DNA of 11,853 nt. Origin: Defluviitaleaceae bacterium (GTDB lineage Bacteria > Bacillota > Clostridia > Lachnospirales > WRAX01). Below, one piece after another: positions 5,899 to 11,853 of the stretch. Numbering within the stretch: the first letter of the stretch is position 1; each line of letters begins with the position of its first letter. Below the pieces are notes generated by a model that saw only the letters and a program-made list of their open reading frames with translations, had not been told where the DNA came from and searched no databases. The translations under genes and the position numbers were made by a program. The stretch spans positions 1 through 11,853 of the forward strand of contig WQVB01000016.1 in NCBI GenBank assembly GCA_009781815.1, written 5' to 3'.

Positions 5899-6888
5899 CT
5901 AGCGGTTAACCCAGTTAAATTCTGACTTATCAGCCCCAAAAAGGCGTGATGTTGGCTCCACTACATTGCCCTCTCTATCTACCGCATGGTCTACTTGGCG
6001 GCTATTAAAGCTCACGCCAACAAGCTCTTTACGGTCTCTACCTTGAAGTGTTAGAAGAACAAGCTCTCCATCTTCACATTCAACAGCAACACTTACAACA
6101 AGCTCAAAAGCCCTGTCTCTACCTAGACTCCAGCCGCCACCAACTAAGGCTGCTCTTGTTGTTTCACCTTCAAAAAAGTCTAAATCTTCCACCACTTGCA
6201 ATGCGTGCTTTGCAAACTCCACCTCATGCTCTGCTGTCATATTGTCTCTATACTCAAACACCGCAATGGCCGAGCCCATACACTCGCTTTGCATATTAGG
6301 CCTATATTGCAAATCCTCACTAGGGAAGAATTGTAGAGATATTATCTGCCCTGTTTCCACATCTACACTAAACCTAAAGGTGTCGTGGCTGCGTAGCATA
6401 AAGCCGTCAGCACTTGGCACTCTGCCCGTTGGCAATATGATAGACCCTACCCACAAGCTTCTTGTAACATCTATAGGGAAGCTATCATCAGGCAAACAAT
6501 CAAGGCCTCTAATGAGGAAAGCTGGGTCTACGCCCTCTCTTATTGCTTGCTCTACATCTTCTTGGTTGATTTCTAATACCGAATCCCTAAAGTTAAAACC
6601 AGGTTGATAGCCCATCTCTAGGGTATATTCCCCCAGCTGGCTAAAATCCGCCCCGAAAAACTCTTCTAAAGCACTCATACCTATTTTGGTTGCTTCTTCT
6701 TTTGATATTACCGTGTCGCCTGCCTCGGTGTAGGGCAAGCCCCAGCTTATTCTAAGGTTCTCTATTGGTGTTTCTTCTTTCGGAGTGTAAGCCCCTTCTG
6801 TTTGTGAGTTTGCTGCAAAGGCAGTGCCTACCGCCCCTACAACCATAAGTGATGCTACACCTGCTAATAATAATCTTTTAATTTTCAT
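5899..6888 (-). CDS. Secreted protein, possible PepSY-like fold, 329 aa
   Basis: Exported protein of unknown function. The signal peptide MKIKRLLLAGVASLMVV..AFA has a type I cleavage site after residue 25 (AFA-AN), and no lipobox, so the protein is released or wall-associated. Near residue 62 comes VISKEEATKIGMSALEEFFG, and near 173 FRFSVDVETGQIISLQFF, a helix and strand order that recalls PepSY/YcdB-like proteins (inference, no search was possible). A second half (about 215-310) repeats a charged alpha/beta pattern. It ends FNWVNR like the lipoprotein paralog. The ATG at 6888 follows GGAG by 8 bp. It lies third in the cluster after the ECF sigma and anti-sigma genes, separated from the latter by a 30-bp perfect hairpin, so it is probably a target or sensor partner of that system. 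Confidence 0.82.
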   Translation of the reverse strand: MKIKRLLLAGVASLMVVGAVGTAFAANSQTEGAYTPKEETPIENLRISWGLPYTEAGDTVISKEEATKIGMSALEEFFGADFSQLGEYTLEMGYQPGFNFRDSVLEINQEDVEQAIREGVDPAFLIRGLDCLPDDSFPIDVTRSLWVGSIILPTGRVPSADGFMLRSHDTFRFSVDVETGQIISLQFFPSEDLQYRPNMQSECMGSAIAVFEYRDNMTAEHEVEFAKHALQVVEDLDFFEGETTRAALVGGGWSLGRDRAFELVVSVAVECEDGELVLLTLQGRDRKELVGVSFNSRQVDHAVDREGNVVEPTSRLFGADKSEFNWVNR

Positions 6889-6943
6889 AATAAATTCTCC
6901 TTTTAATTTAATTGTTTTGTTATAGTCATCTCACACTTTCCTT

Positions 6944-7046
6944 CCGTCATCCTGAACTTGATTCAGGATCTATTTCCGATTTGTATGCACCCCCAATTAA
7001 GGCTGCACAAGCCTGCATAGATCCTGAATCAAGTTCAGGATGACGG
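6944..7046. repeat. Palindromic element, copy F, perfect 30-bp inverted repeat
   Basis: Arms at 6944-6973 and 7017-7046 are perfectly complementary over 30 bp, with a 43-bp loop. The arms carry CCTGAACTTGATTCAGG where copies B, C and D have CCTGAGCTTGACTCAGG. The two changes compensate both within the small hairpin of each arm and between arms. It lies between the anti-sigma and 329-aa genes and would fold in the shared transcript. Confidence 0.75.
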
Positions 7047-7065
7047 TCAATAGAAAGGTTGACGA

Positions 7066-8199
7066 CTAATCTAACTGCGTTGTATACACCCTGCCAGTAA
7101 AGGTGCTGTCTTCATTCATTTCTATCACGGCGATATAAACAACCCCTTGGTAGCTACCTAAAAGTGTTCTCCACACGCCATCTTCAAACCAAGGCATATT
7201 CTCGAGAACACGCTCTCTACTCCAATATTCAGGAAAGATAGGCACTCCAATGTTAAGGGGGTAATAGTCCTCATCAACATAAAAGATAAAAACTTCCCTA
7301 TCGCCTGCAAAAGTTTGGATACTATCCTCAATCAACATAAAACTTTCTAAAGGGGTTGACATTAGATATTCGTGTTGTTCAGCGGTGAGTGGGTCAAGCC
7401 TTAAAAAGCCCTCTGGCTCTGGCAGCACCCCTTCTGGCGTCCACATTGTGCCTCCGCCTGGGTTGTCTTGAAAATTTAAAACCAACTGTTGTTGTTGCAC
7501 TTCGCCGTTGTCAAATGTAGCTTTTACGCCAATCTCCAAAACCATATCACCAAACATCCACTCGTTCATGCCAATATCATAACTAGCCCAAAACAGTAAT
7601 ATATCATCAGGCATGGTGTTGCCAAAGGTTATGGTATTGCCAACTTTGTCAAACTCATGTCCATACTGCACTAGGCGGCTTGTGGTAAAGCATGGGGGGA
7701 TGCCAACATGTGCTCTAGGCACGCCTGGGGTTTGCCCCCAGTTGCCGATGTACTGTGTGGCAAAAAAGCCGTCTTCTAAAGAAAACTCTACGGTGTCGAT
7801 GTTTTGACCTTCAAACTCAAACCAAAGCCCTAAGCTGATATACAAAACCTCTCCATCATAATACCCGCCCCATCCGTGAAGCTGGGTTATGTCTATCTCT
7901 CGCCATATAAGTGTGCCGTCTGGCTGCATCTCTGCACCATATACCCTAAAAGAAAACACATTGTTGCCGCTGCCGTTTTGGTTTAAAATGTTAACGACGA
8001 ATATTGCAAACATCATTACCGCTGCTGCGGCTGCAAAAGTTATCGCTCTACGCATGAAAGGCGGTTTATCTTTAGTTTTTATGGTTTTTATTTCACTTTG
8101 TTTTTCCATTTCTTTTCTCATTGCCATTTTTGTAGCTTCAATTAAATCTTTACTCGGAGAGATCTTTTGCATCTCCTCTCTATATTGTTTTTCAAACAT
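7066..8199 (-). CDS. Membrane anti-sigma factor, partner of the ECF sigma
   Basis: Protein of 377 aa with a cytoplasmic N terminus (1-48, MFEKQYREEMQKISPSKDLIEATKM, the short helical form seen in many Firmicute anti-sigma factors), one membrane helix at about 51-72 (AITFAAAAAVMMFAIFVVNI) and an extracellular domain of about 300 residues rich in Gly, Trp and Phe. No HxxxCxxC zinc motif is present, so it is not a ZAS-type factor. Its start overlaps the sigma gene by 8 bp, so the two are translationally coupled and made in fixed ratio. The expected role is to hold the sigma factor at the membrane until an envelope signal acts on the outer domain. The outer domain was not recognised; a Pro-Glu-rich linker lies near 252-264 (TPEGVLPEPEG). 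The role is inferred from position, topology and the N-terminal pattern. Confidence 0.8.
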   Translation of the reverse strand: MFEKQYREEMQKISPSKDLIEATKMAMRKEMEKQSEIKTIKTKDKPPFMRRAITFAAAAAVMMFAIFVVNILNQNGSGNNVFSFRVYGAEMQPDGTLIWREIDITQLHGWGGYYDGEVLYISLGLWFEFEGQNIDTVEFSLEDGFFATQYIGNWGQTPGVPRAHVGIPPCFTTSRLVQYGHEFDKVGNTITFGNTMPDDILLFWASYDIGMNEWMFGDMVLEIGVKATFDNGEVQQQQLVLNFQDNPGGGTMWTPEGVLPEPEGFLRLDPLTAEQHEYLMSTPLESFMLIEDSIQTFAGDREVFIFYVDEDYYPLNIGVPIFPEYWSRERVLENMPWFEDGVWRTLLGSYQGVVYIAVIEMNEDSTFTGRVYTTQLD

Positions 8200-8683
8200 T
8201 ATAAACGCCTCCTTCCAGCTTTTCTCGCAATATACTCCGCCCTCTTGATAGTTGGGATTTTACGGTGGATACAGTTGAATTTAATATTTTAGCAATCTCT
8301 ACTATTTTCATATCTTCAAAATAAAACAGATGTATAACATCTCGATATTTTGGCGGGAGAGACCTTACAGCATCGCTAACCTCAAAGTCCTCAAGTTTAT
8401 CTTCATATGCCCCTATCTCTTCAGGCATCTCAGCCATTTTCTTCTTCCAAGGTGATGCAAAGGTGCTTTTGCAGGTGTTGATAGTAACCCTTATCAACCA
8501 CGCCTTTATATGCTCATCACTATCAAAATCTACTTTTGCTTTACATAATTTTAAAAACACTTCTTGAAAAATATCATCTGCATCGGTTTTGTTTTTCATA
8601 TGTGTAAAAGCTATACGATAAACCATATCAGCATATTTATCAACAATTTGCTCCATCGAACCCATGGTATTCGATTGGGACAT
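8192..8683 (-). CDS. ECF-type RNA polymerase sigma factor
   Basis: Extracytoplasmic-function sigma-70 factor of 163 aa. Region 2 is at about 13-75, with DADDIFQEVFLKL (34-46) and HIKAWLIRVTINTCKS (58-73). Region 4 is at about 103-157, with SLPPKYRDVIHLFYFEDMK and the helix-turn-helix VEIAKILNSTVSTVKSQLSR. Region 1.1 and most of region 3 are absent, as usual for this class. The ATG at 8683 follows AAAGGGG by 8 bp. A GTG at 8701 lies at the predicted transcription start, with the ribosome site downstream of it, and is rejected. The gene leads a cluster with its anti-sigma factor and three exported proteins and has its own candidate ECF promoter, so autoregulation is likely. The signal is unknown. 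Confidence 0.92.
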   Translation of the reverse strand: MSQSNTMGSMEQIVDKYADMVYRIAFTHMKNKTDADDIFQEVFLKLCKAKVDFDSDEHIKAWLIRVTINTCKSTFASPWKKKMAEMPEEIGAYEDKLEDFEVSDAVRSLPPKYRDVIHLFYFEDMKIVEIAKILNSTVSTVKSQLSRGRSILREKLEGGVYNV

Positions 8684-8705
8684 GTTATCAACCCCTTTCA
8701 CTAAT

Positions 8706-8736
8706 AATACCCCGCAGGAGACAAAAAGGTTGCAAA
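8706..8736 (-). promoter_or_regulatory. Candidate ECF autoregulatory promoter
   Basis: On the minus strand TTTGCAACC followed by a T run, then 16 bp from AACC to GGTATT. The AACC-T-tract -35 form is typical of ECF promoters, and the distance fits. A sigma-A reading (TTGCAA to TATTAT) would need a 20-bp spacer. Transcription would start around 8698-8702, just before the ribosome site at about 8692-8698, giving a very short leader. Confidence 0.55.
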
Positions 8737-8762
8737 GCTTTTAAAAAAGTTTTAGAAAATCA

Positions 8763-8794
8763 AAAAGCATCAGACATATTAGCCTGATGCTTTT
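8763..8794 (-). terminator. Rho-independent terminator
   Basis: Perfect 11-bp stem AAAAGCATCAG (8763-8773) / CTGATGCTTTT (8784-8794) with a 10-nt loop. The minus-strand exit is TTTTTGATTTT. It would end leftward transcription from the merR-SDR operon and insulate the ECF promoter just downstream of it. Confidence 0.75.
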
Positions 8795-8819
8795 GGTGCT
8801 ATATAATGAAGGCAAGCCC

Positions 8820-8905
8820 GATTTTTCGCCCCACTCGTTCCCACCCTGCGTGCTATGCTAATAAATGAACCGCTCCTCCCCCGCCCCACTCGGGGGCGAA
8901 AAATC
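8820..8905. repeat. GC-rich hairpin repeat, unit 1
   Basis: Perfect 13-bp terminal stem GATTTTTCGCCCC (8820-8832) / GGGGCGAAAAATC (8893-8905). The inner part CGTTCCCACCCTGCGTGCTATGC is repeated in reverse complement in unit 2 at 8947-9031. The rest of the gap 8684-9058 shows no gene. Confidence 0.7.
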
Positions 8906-8946
8906 TCATCCCAGCTCTAATATAACCCTCTCGCTAGCCTCTTGAA

Positions 8947-9031
8947 GAATTTCTGCCCCGCAGCGGGGTGGGGCTGGCATTGCACTGTGATTGGCATAGC
9001 ACTTAGGGTGGGAGCGGAGGGGCAGAAATTC
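8947..9031. repeat. GC-rich hairpin repeat, unit 2 (inverted)
   Basis: Perfect 13-bp terminal stem GAATTTCTGCCCC (8947-8959) / GGGGCAGAAATTC (9019-9031). As reverse complement it aligns along its whole length with unit 1, including TCCCACCCT and GTGCTATGC. Stem positions 3, 7 and 8 differ from unit 1 and are compensated on the opposite arm. Confidence 0.7.
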
Positions 9032-9058
9032 CGAGCCACGCCTAAGCCTACAAGCCTA

Positions 9059-9856
9059 CTAACTTGATGATACACTCACAAAATTTCTTTTCATCATCCT
9101 CTTTGTTATTGGATTTATTATAAATGCTGGTGTAATTTTTGAAGTAAAAACAAGCATTTTATTATACACTCCTGCAACAACGGAAACCTTTCCACGCATA
9201 AGAGCTTTATAGCCCACCTTTGCCACCTTTTTAGGGTCCATCACAAACATCTTGAAAAGCAAAGTATTTTCTAGCCCAGCTTTGCTTGCAAATTCCGTTT
9301 TGGTAGCCCCTGGGCAAAGGGTGGTTATTGTTACGCCTGTTCCTTTAAGCTCTGCCCCTATAGCTTTTGAAACAGAAAGCACATAAGCCTTAGTTGCAGC
9401 GTACACCGCATCATTTGGCACAGCCATGTGAGAGCCAGTTGAACCTACATTTAAAACACGCCCATATTTGTTTTTAACCATATCAGGTATAAACAACTTC
9501 ATTATTTCTGTAGTGAAAATAATATGTAGCTTTACCATGCCAATCTCTTTTGTTAAATCAGTATCCAAAAAAGAACCGACCTCATTAAAGCCAGCATTGT
9601 TGACTAGATACTGTATAGTGATACCCATCTGTTTTACTTTTTCATACACCAAAAACGCTGCATTTGCCTCTTCCAAATTAGCCTCTATCGTATACACCTT
9701 TATTCCATATTTTTTGGATAATAAATCCGCCTGGTGGATTAACTTTTCACCATCTCGTGAAACTAGCACAAGATTTATTTTTTCTTGTGCAAATTTTTCT
9801 GCAAGGGATTTGCCTATGCCGCTGGTTGTGCCTGTTATAAGTGCAAATTTAATCAC
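9059..9856 (-). CDS. Short-chain dehydrogenase/reductase
   Basis: Classical SDR of 265 aa, NAD(P)-dependent oxidoreductase with a Rossmann fold; substrate unknown. The cofactor motif TGTTSGIG is at residues 8-15, with SR at 33-34 suggesting NADP preference. NNAG is at 86-89, the catalytic Ser is near 139 (VGSTGS), and Tyr152 and Lys156 form YAATK. After it comes CPGATKTEF (181-189). The usual Asn of the helix-4 block (LN) appears to be His111 (VKLHIIF). The C-terminal tail (about 225-265) is longer, basic and hydrophobic, a pattern seen in membrane-associated members. The start is GTG at 9856, 8 bp after GGAGG, overlapping merR by 8 bp, so the two are coupled and the enzyme is the likely target of that regulator. 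Confidence 0.92.
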   Translation of the reverse strand: MIKFALITGTTSGIGKSLAEKFAQEKINLVLVSRDGEKLIHQADLLSKKYGIKVYTIEANLEEANAAFLVYEKVKQMGITIQYLVNNAGFNEVGSFLDTDLTKEIGMVKLHIIFTTEIMKLFIPDMVKNKYGRVLNVGSTGSHMAVPNDAVYAATKAYVLSVSKAIGAELKGTGVTITTLCPGATKTEFASKAGLENTLLFKMFVMDPKKVAKVGYKALMRGKVSVVAGVYNKMLVFTSKITPAFIINPITKRMMKRNFVSVSSS

Positions 9857-10298
9857 GCTTAAAACCTCCTAGAAAAACCTTAAATTTCTCCCACTCTTCA
9901 ATATAATCCATGCAGCGTATAGCTTCTTGATCATCAGCTTTTAGAGTATCGTCAAAAAATTCCACTTTCTTTTCGATCAATTTTTGTAGCTTTTGAAAGG
10001 TCTTGATCTTCTCATCCAAAACAGCTTCATGTTCTTTTAGCATCTTGCGTCTTTCTATAATGGAGTTATCTCCACTTTCCATAGCCAAAGAAACATATTG
10101 TTTGATTTTAAAAATTGGCATATCTGTATCACGAAGGCATCGTATTAAGAAAATCCAATCTACATCCGATTCTGAATATGCCCGATGCCCTGATTTATCC
10201 CTAGCAATAGGCGGAATAAGGCCTTCCTTTTCATAGTATCGCAGCCCATCTTTAGACAAGCCGAGTTTTGCTGCCACTTCGCCAGCTGTATAGCTCAT
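9849..10298 (-). CDS. MerR family transcriptional regulator
   Basis: DNA-binding regulator of 149 aa. The N-terminal winged helix-turn-helix reads YTAGEVAAKLGLSKDGLRYY (3-22), with RYYE (20-23) and HRAY (38-41) typical of the family. A dimerising coiled coil follows (about 80-118, IIERRKMLKEHEAVLDEKIK). It lacks the cysteine pattern of metal sensors; the short C-terminal region is like that of small-molecule or stress-responsive members. The start at 10298 is 7 bp after GGAGG. An in-frame ATG at 10319 lies inside the -10 box of the promoter and cannot be used. It overlaps the SDR gene. The promoter with a dyad between -35 and -10 suggests that it controls its own operon by DNA distortion. Confidence 0.92.
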   Translation of the reverse strand: MSYTAGEVAAKLGLSKDGLRYYEKEGLIPPIARDKSGHRAYSESDVDWIFLIRCLRDTDMPIFKIKQYVSLAMESGDNSIIERRKMLKEHEAVLDEKIKTFQKLQKLIEKKVEFFDDTLKADDQEAIRCMDYIEEWEKFKVFLGGFKRD

Positions 10299-10317
10299 AA
10301 AATCACCTCCATCTACC

Positions 10318-10348
10318 ATAATAGACTATGGAGTACACTCCATGTCAA
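10318..10348 (-). promoter_or_regulatory. MerR-type promoter and operator of the merR-SDR operon
   Basis: On the minus strand TTGACA (10348-10343) and TATTAT (10323-10318) are 19 bp apart, the over-long spacer typical of MerR-activated promoters. The spacer holds a dyad ATGGAGT / ACTCCAT (plus strand 10328-10343) with a 2-bp centre. Transcription would start near 10311, which also fixes the merR start at 10298. Confidence 0.85.
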
Positions 10349-10377
10349 GCGTTATTTTGAAAATTCGTATAAAATTT

Positions 10378-11253
10378 TTAAAGAGGCAAATGGATAGTGA
10401 AGGTAGTGCCCTCTCCCAAAGTGCTCGTAACGTTTATTTGCCCACCATGCTCCTCTACAATCCATTTCGCAATAGAAAGCCCCAAGCCGCTGCCGTCTTG
10501 GTGTAGCTGCTTTGTTTTAGACACTCGATAAAATCTATCGAATATTTTGCCCATATGTTCATCTTCAATGCCGTGGCCTGTGTCTTTTATTGTAATGAAG
10601 ATGTTTTTATCACCCTTGTTTAAATGCACATTAATCTGCCCGCTATCGGTATAGCTTAATGCATTATCCAAAAGAATAAGGCAAGCTTGCTCTATCCGCT
10701 TTCTATCCCCATAAAAATTTACTTTTTCGCCCAAATCTAGGTTTAACTCAAGGCCTTTTTCGATAACTTTAGCCTCAAAGGGCGTTGCAACCTCCAAAAT
10801 CGCCTCATCAAGCATAAAGCTCTCTTTCTCAAGGGTTGGCTCGCCTGCATCTGCTCGAGACAATGTGAGTAAATCCTCAACTAGCTTCGCCATCCGCTTG
10901 CTTTCTGCCTCAATGTTTTTTAGCCACTTCATTTGGCTTTCTACCGTAGCTTCACCTTCATCCATCACCAAATCTAAATTGGTTTGAATAATTGTTATAG
11001 GCGTGCGAAGCTCGTGAGAGGCATCTGCCATAAAGTCTAGCTGCTTTTGCCATGCTTTTTGTATGGGTCTTATAGCTATCTTTGACAAAAGCAAGCTGCC
11101 GATATATACCGCCAGCAGCACAACACCCACCGCCAAAATCATCCTACCTGTGGATATGTGGCTTCCATGCTGCATAAACAACAAAGCTATAGCCCCTACG
11201 CTTGCTATAACCAAAATATTAAAAAATATAAAACGCCTTCTAATATTCTTCAT
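10378..11253 (-). CDS. Sensor histidine kinase
   Basis: Membrane histidine kinase of 291 aa that would phosphorylate the response regulator encoded just upstream. Two membrane helices (about 8-27 and 38-58) are joined by a loop of only about 10 residues, so there is no large external sensor domain. The H-box DASHELRTPITII has His80, reached only about 20 residues after the second helix, so the HAMP linker is very short. The N-box has LILLDNALSYT (Asn197), the G1 box DTGHGIE (224-230), the F-box FDRFYRV and the G2 box GSGLGLSIA (254-262). All residues needed for ATP binding and autophosphorylation are present. The ATG at 11253 follows GGAGG by 9 bp, only 4 bp after the regulator stop codon. 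The signal is unknown; a partner in the membrane is likely. Confidence 0.93.
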   Translation of the reverse strand: MKNIRRRFIFFNILVIASVGAIALLFMQHGSHISTGRMILAVGVVLLAVYIGSLLLSKIAIRPIQKAWQKQLDFMADASHELRTPITIIQTNLDLVMDEGEATVESQMKWLKNIEAESKRMAKLVEDLLTLSRADAGEPTLEKESFMLDEAILEVATPFEAKVIEKGLELNLDLGEKVNFYGDRKRIEQACLILLDNALSYTDSGQINVHLNKGDKNIFITIKDTGHGIEDEHMGKIFDRFYRVSKTKQLHQDGSGLGLSIAKWIVEEHGGQINVTSTLGEGTTFTIHLPL

Positions 11254-11257
11254 AGCC

Positions 11258-11853
11258 TTAAGCCTCCTTTAGCCTATAACCTACCCCACGCACCGTTTCG
11301 ATAGCCACGCCGCCTTTTTCAAGGTTGATTTTCTTGCGTAAGTAAAAAACATAAAGCTCCACATTGTTTATCTCCACGTCTTTATCAAAGCCCCAAATCT
11401 TATCTAAAATTTGCTCTTTGGTTAGCACTTGACCTTTGTTGCGTATAAAAAGCTCTAAAAGCTGGGCTTCTGTCGTGGTTAGCTTTGTTTTTTCGCCATT
11501 TATGCACACCTCACTTGCAAGCATGTCTAGCTGTAAACCCGCCACCTGCAGAGCATCGGCTATTTGTATGTTTTCAGAGCGACGAGACAACGCACGCACC
11601 CGTGCCAAAAGCTCATCTTTAGAAAATGGCTTGATAAGGTAATCATCCGCCCCTGCGTCAAGCCCCTCTATGCGGCTTGCCACCGCATCTTTAGCCGTTA
11701 GCATTATAATAGGGGTAGCTATGCCCTCTTTACGCAAATGTTTTAAAACCTCCACCCCTTCAACGCTAGGTAGGTTTCTATCTAAAATAATCACATCATA
11801 TATGCCAGCCTCGCCCATGTCTTGCCCGTCTGCCCCGTCATGTGCTATATCTA
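11258..11853 (-). CDS. OmpR/PhoB family response regulator (5' end outside window)
   Basis: The reading frame stays open to the right edge, so the gene starts beyond 11853; about 197 aa are visible and some 30 N-terminal residues are missing. The ATG at 11818 is internal, because upstream codons continue the receiver domain (DIAHDGADGQD). The receiver keeps the phospho-acceptor Asp in VIILDRNLP, the Thr in IIMLTAKD and the Lys in DYLIKPF. The C-terminal winged helix-turn-helix (about the last 95 residues) has LTTTEAQLLELFIRN, LTKEQILDKIWG and IETVRGVGYRLKE, all typical of the OmpR/PhoB family. It is co-transcribed with the kinase 4 bp downstream. Targets are unknown. Confidence 0.93.
   Translation of the reverse strand, partial: DIAHDGADGQDMGEAGIYDVIILDRNLPSVEGVEVLKHLRKEGIATPIIMLTAKDAVASRIEGLDAGADDYLIKPFSKDELLARVRALSRRSENIQIADALQVAGLQLDMLASEVCINGEKTKLTTTEAQLLELFIRNKGQVLTKEQILDKIWGFDKDVEINNVELYVFYLRKKINLEKGGVAIETVRGVGYRLKEA

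Noticed and set aside
6242..6607. 121-codon frame on the plus strand inside the 329-aa secreted protein gene
   Set aside because: No ribosome site or family resemblance; the minus-strand gene has signal peptide, ribosome site and a paralog.
7889..8248. 119-codon plus-strand frame with a hydrophobic stretch
   Set aside because: It is the complement of the anti-sigma membrane helix region and of the sigma/anti-sigma overlap; no independent support.
8684..8701. GTG at 8701 as start of the ECF sigma gene
   Set aside because: It coincides with the predicted transcription start and the AAAGGGG ribosome site lies downstream of it.
8796..9058. Structured RNA gene such as a tRNA or riboswitch in the GC-rich block
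   Set aside because: No tRNA cloverleaf or known riboswitch core was seen; the block is better explained by two inverted copies of one hairpin repeat.
9468..9872. 134-codon plus-strand frame opposite the SDR gene
   Set aside because: Antisense shadow of a strongly conserved enzyme, with no ribosome site.

Overview
This window looks like part of the chromosome of a low-GC, endospore-forming member of the Clostridia, perhaps Lachnospirales-like. The evidence is AT-rich DNA, AGGAGG-type ribosome binding sites, a clear sporulation sigma factor K without the Bacillus-type pro-sequence, an MreB-family actin and many small membrane or secreted proteins. The species cannot be fixed from the sequence alone. 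No rRNA, tRNA, CRISPR array, transposase or riboswitch was recognised.

Layout: 1-360 is non-coding and filled with palindromic repeats. 421-589 (-) is a small BFD-like [2Fe-2S] gene with a one-base frameshift; it has a consensus sigma-A promoter with a Fur-box-like site over the -10. Divergent from it is sigK (793-1476, +), with a plausible sigma-E promoter, followed by an orphan 137-aa protein gene (1585-1998, +). 2008-2745 (-) is a two-gene unit for two small membrane-anchored proteins; the second has its signal peptide in a different frame from the rest. 3228-4214 (+) is a divergent mreB/mbl-like gene.

4503-8683 (-) reads as one regulatory and secretory cluster, transcribed leftwards: ECF sigma factor, overlapping membrane anti-sigma factor, then three exported proteins (329, 64 and 295 aa) that appear related. 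A candidate ECF-type promoter lies just upstream of the sigma gene, which suggests autoregulation. 8796-9058 is non-coding and holds two GC-rich hairpins in inverted orientation. 9059-10298 (-) is a merR-SDR operon with a MerR-type promoter (19-bp spacer and a dyad operator). 10378-11853 (-) is a two-component system whose response regulator runs off the right edge.

The most unusual feature is a family of short palindromic, MITE-like elements in nearly every intergenic gap (about 1-113, 107-326, 2912-3132, 4269-4464, 5771-5857, 6944-7046). They share a small hairpin module with a fixed TCAAG/CTTGA loop, flanking GACG and an 8-bp stem whose sequence varies while pairing is kept. One copy appears to have split a bidirectional terminator between mreB and the lipoprotein gene, leaving a 31-nt duplication. 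Two apparent frameshifts, both explicable by one base in a G/C run, may be real decay or consensus errors.
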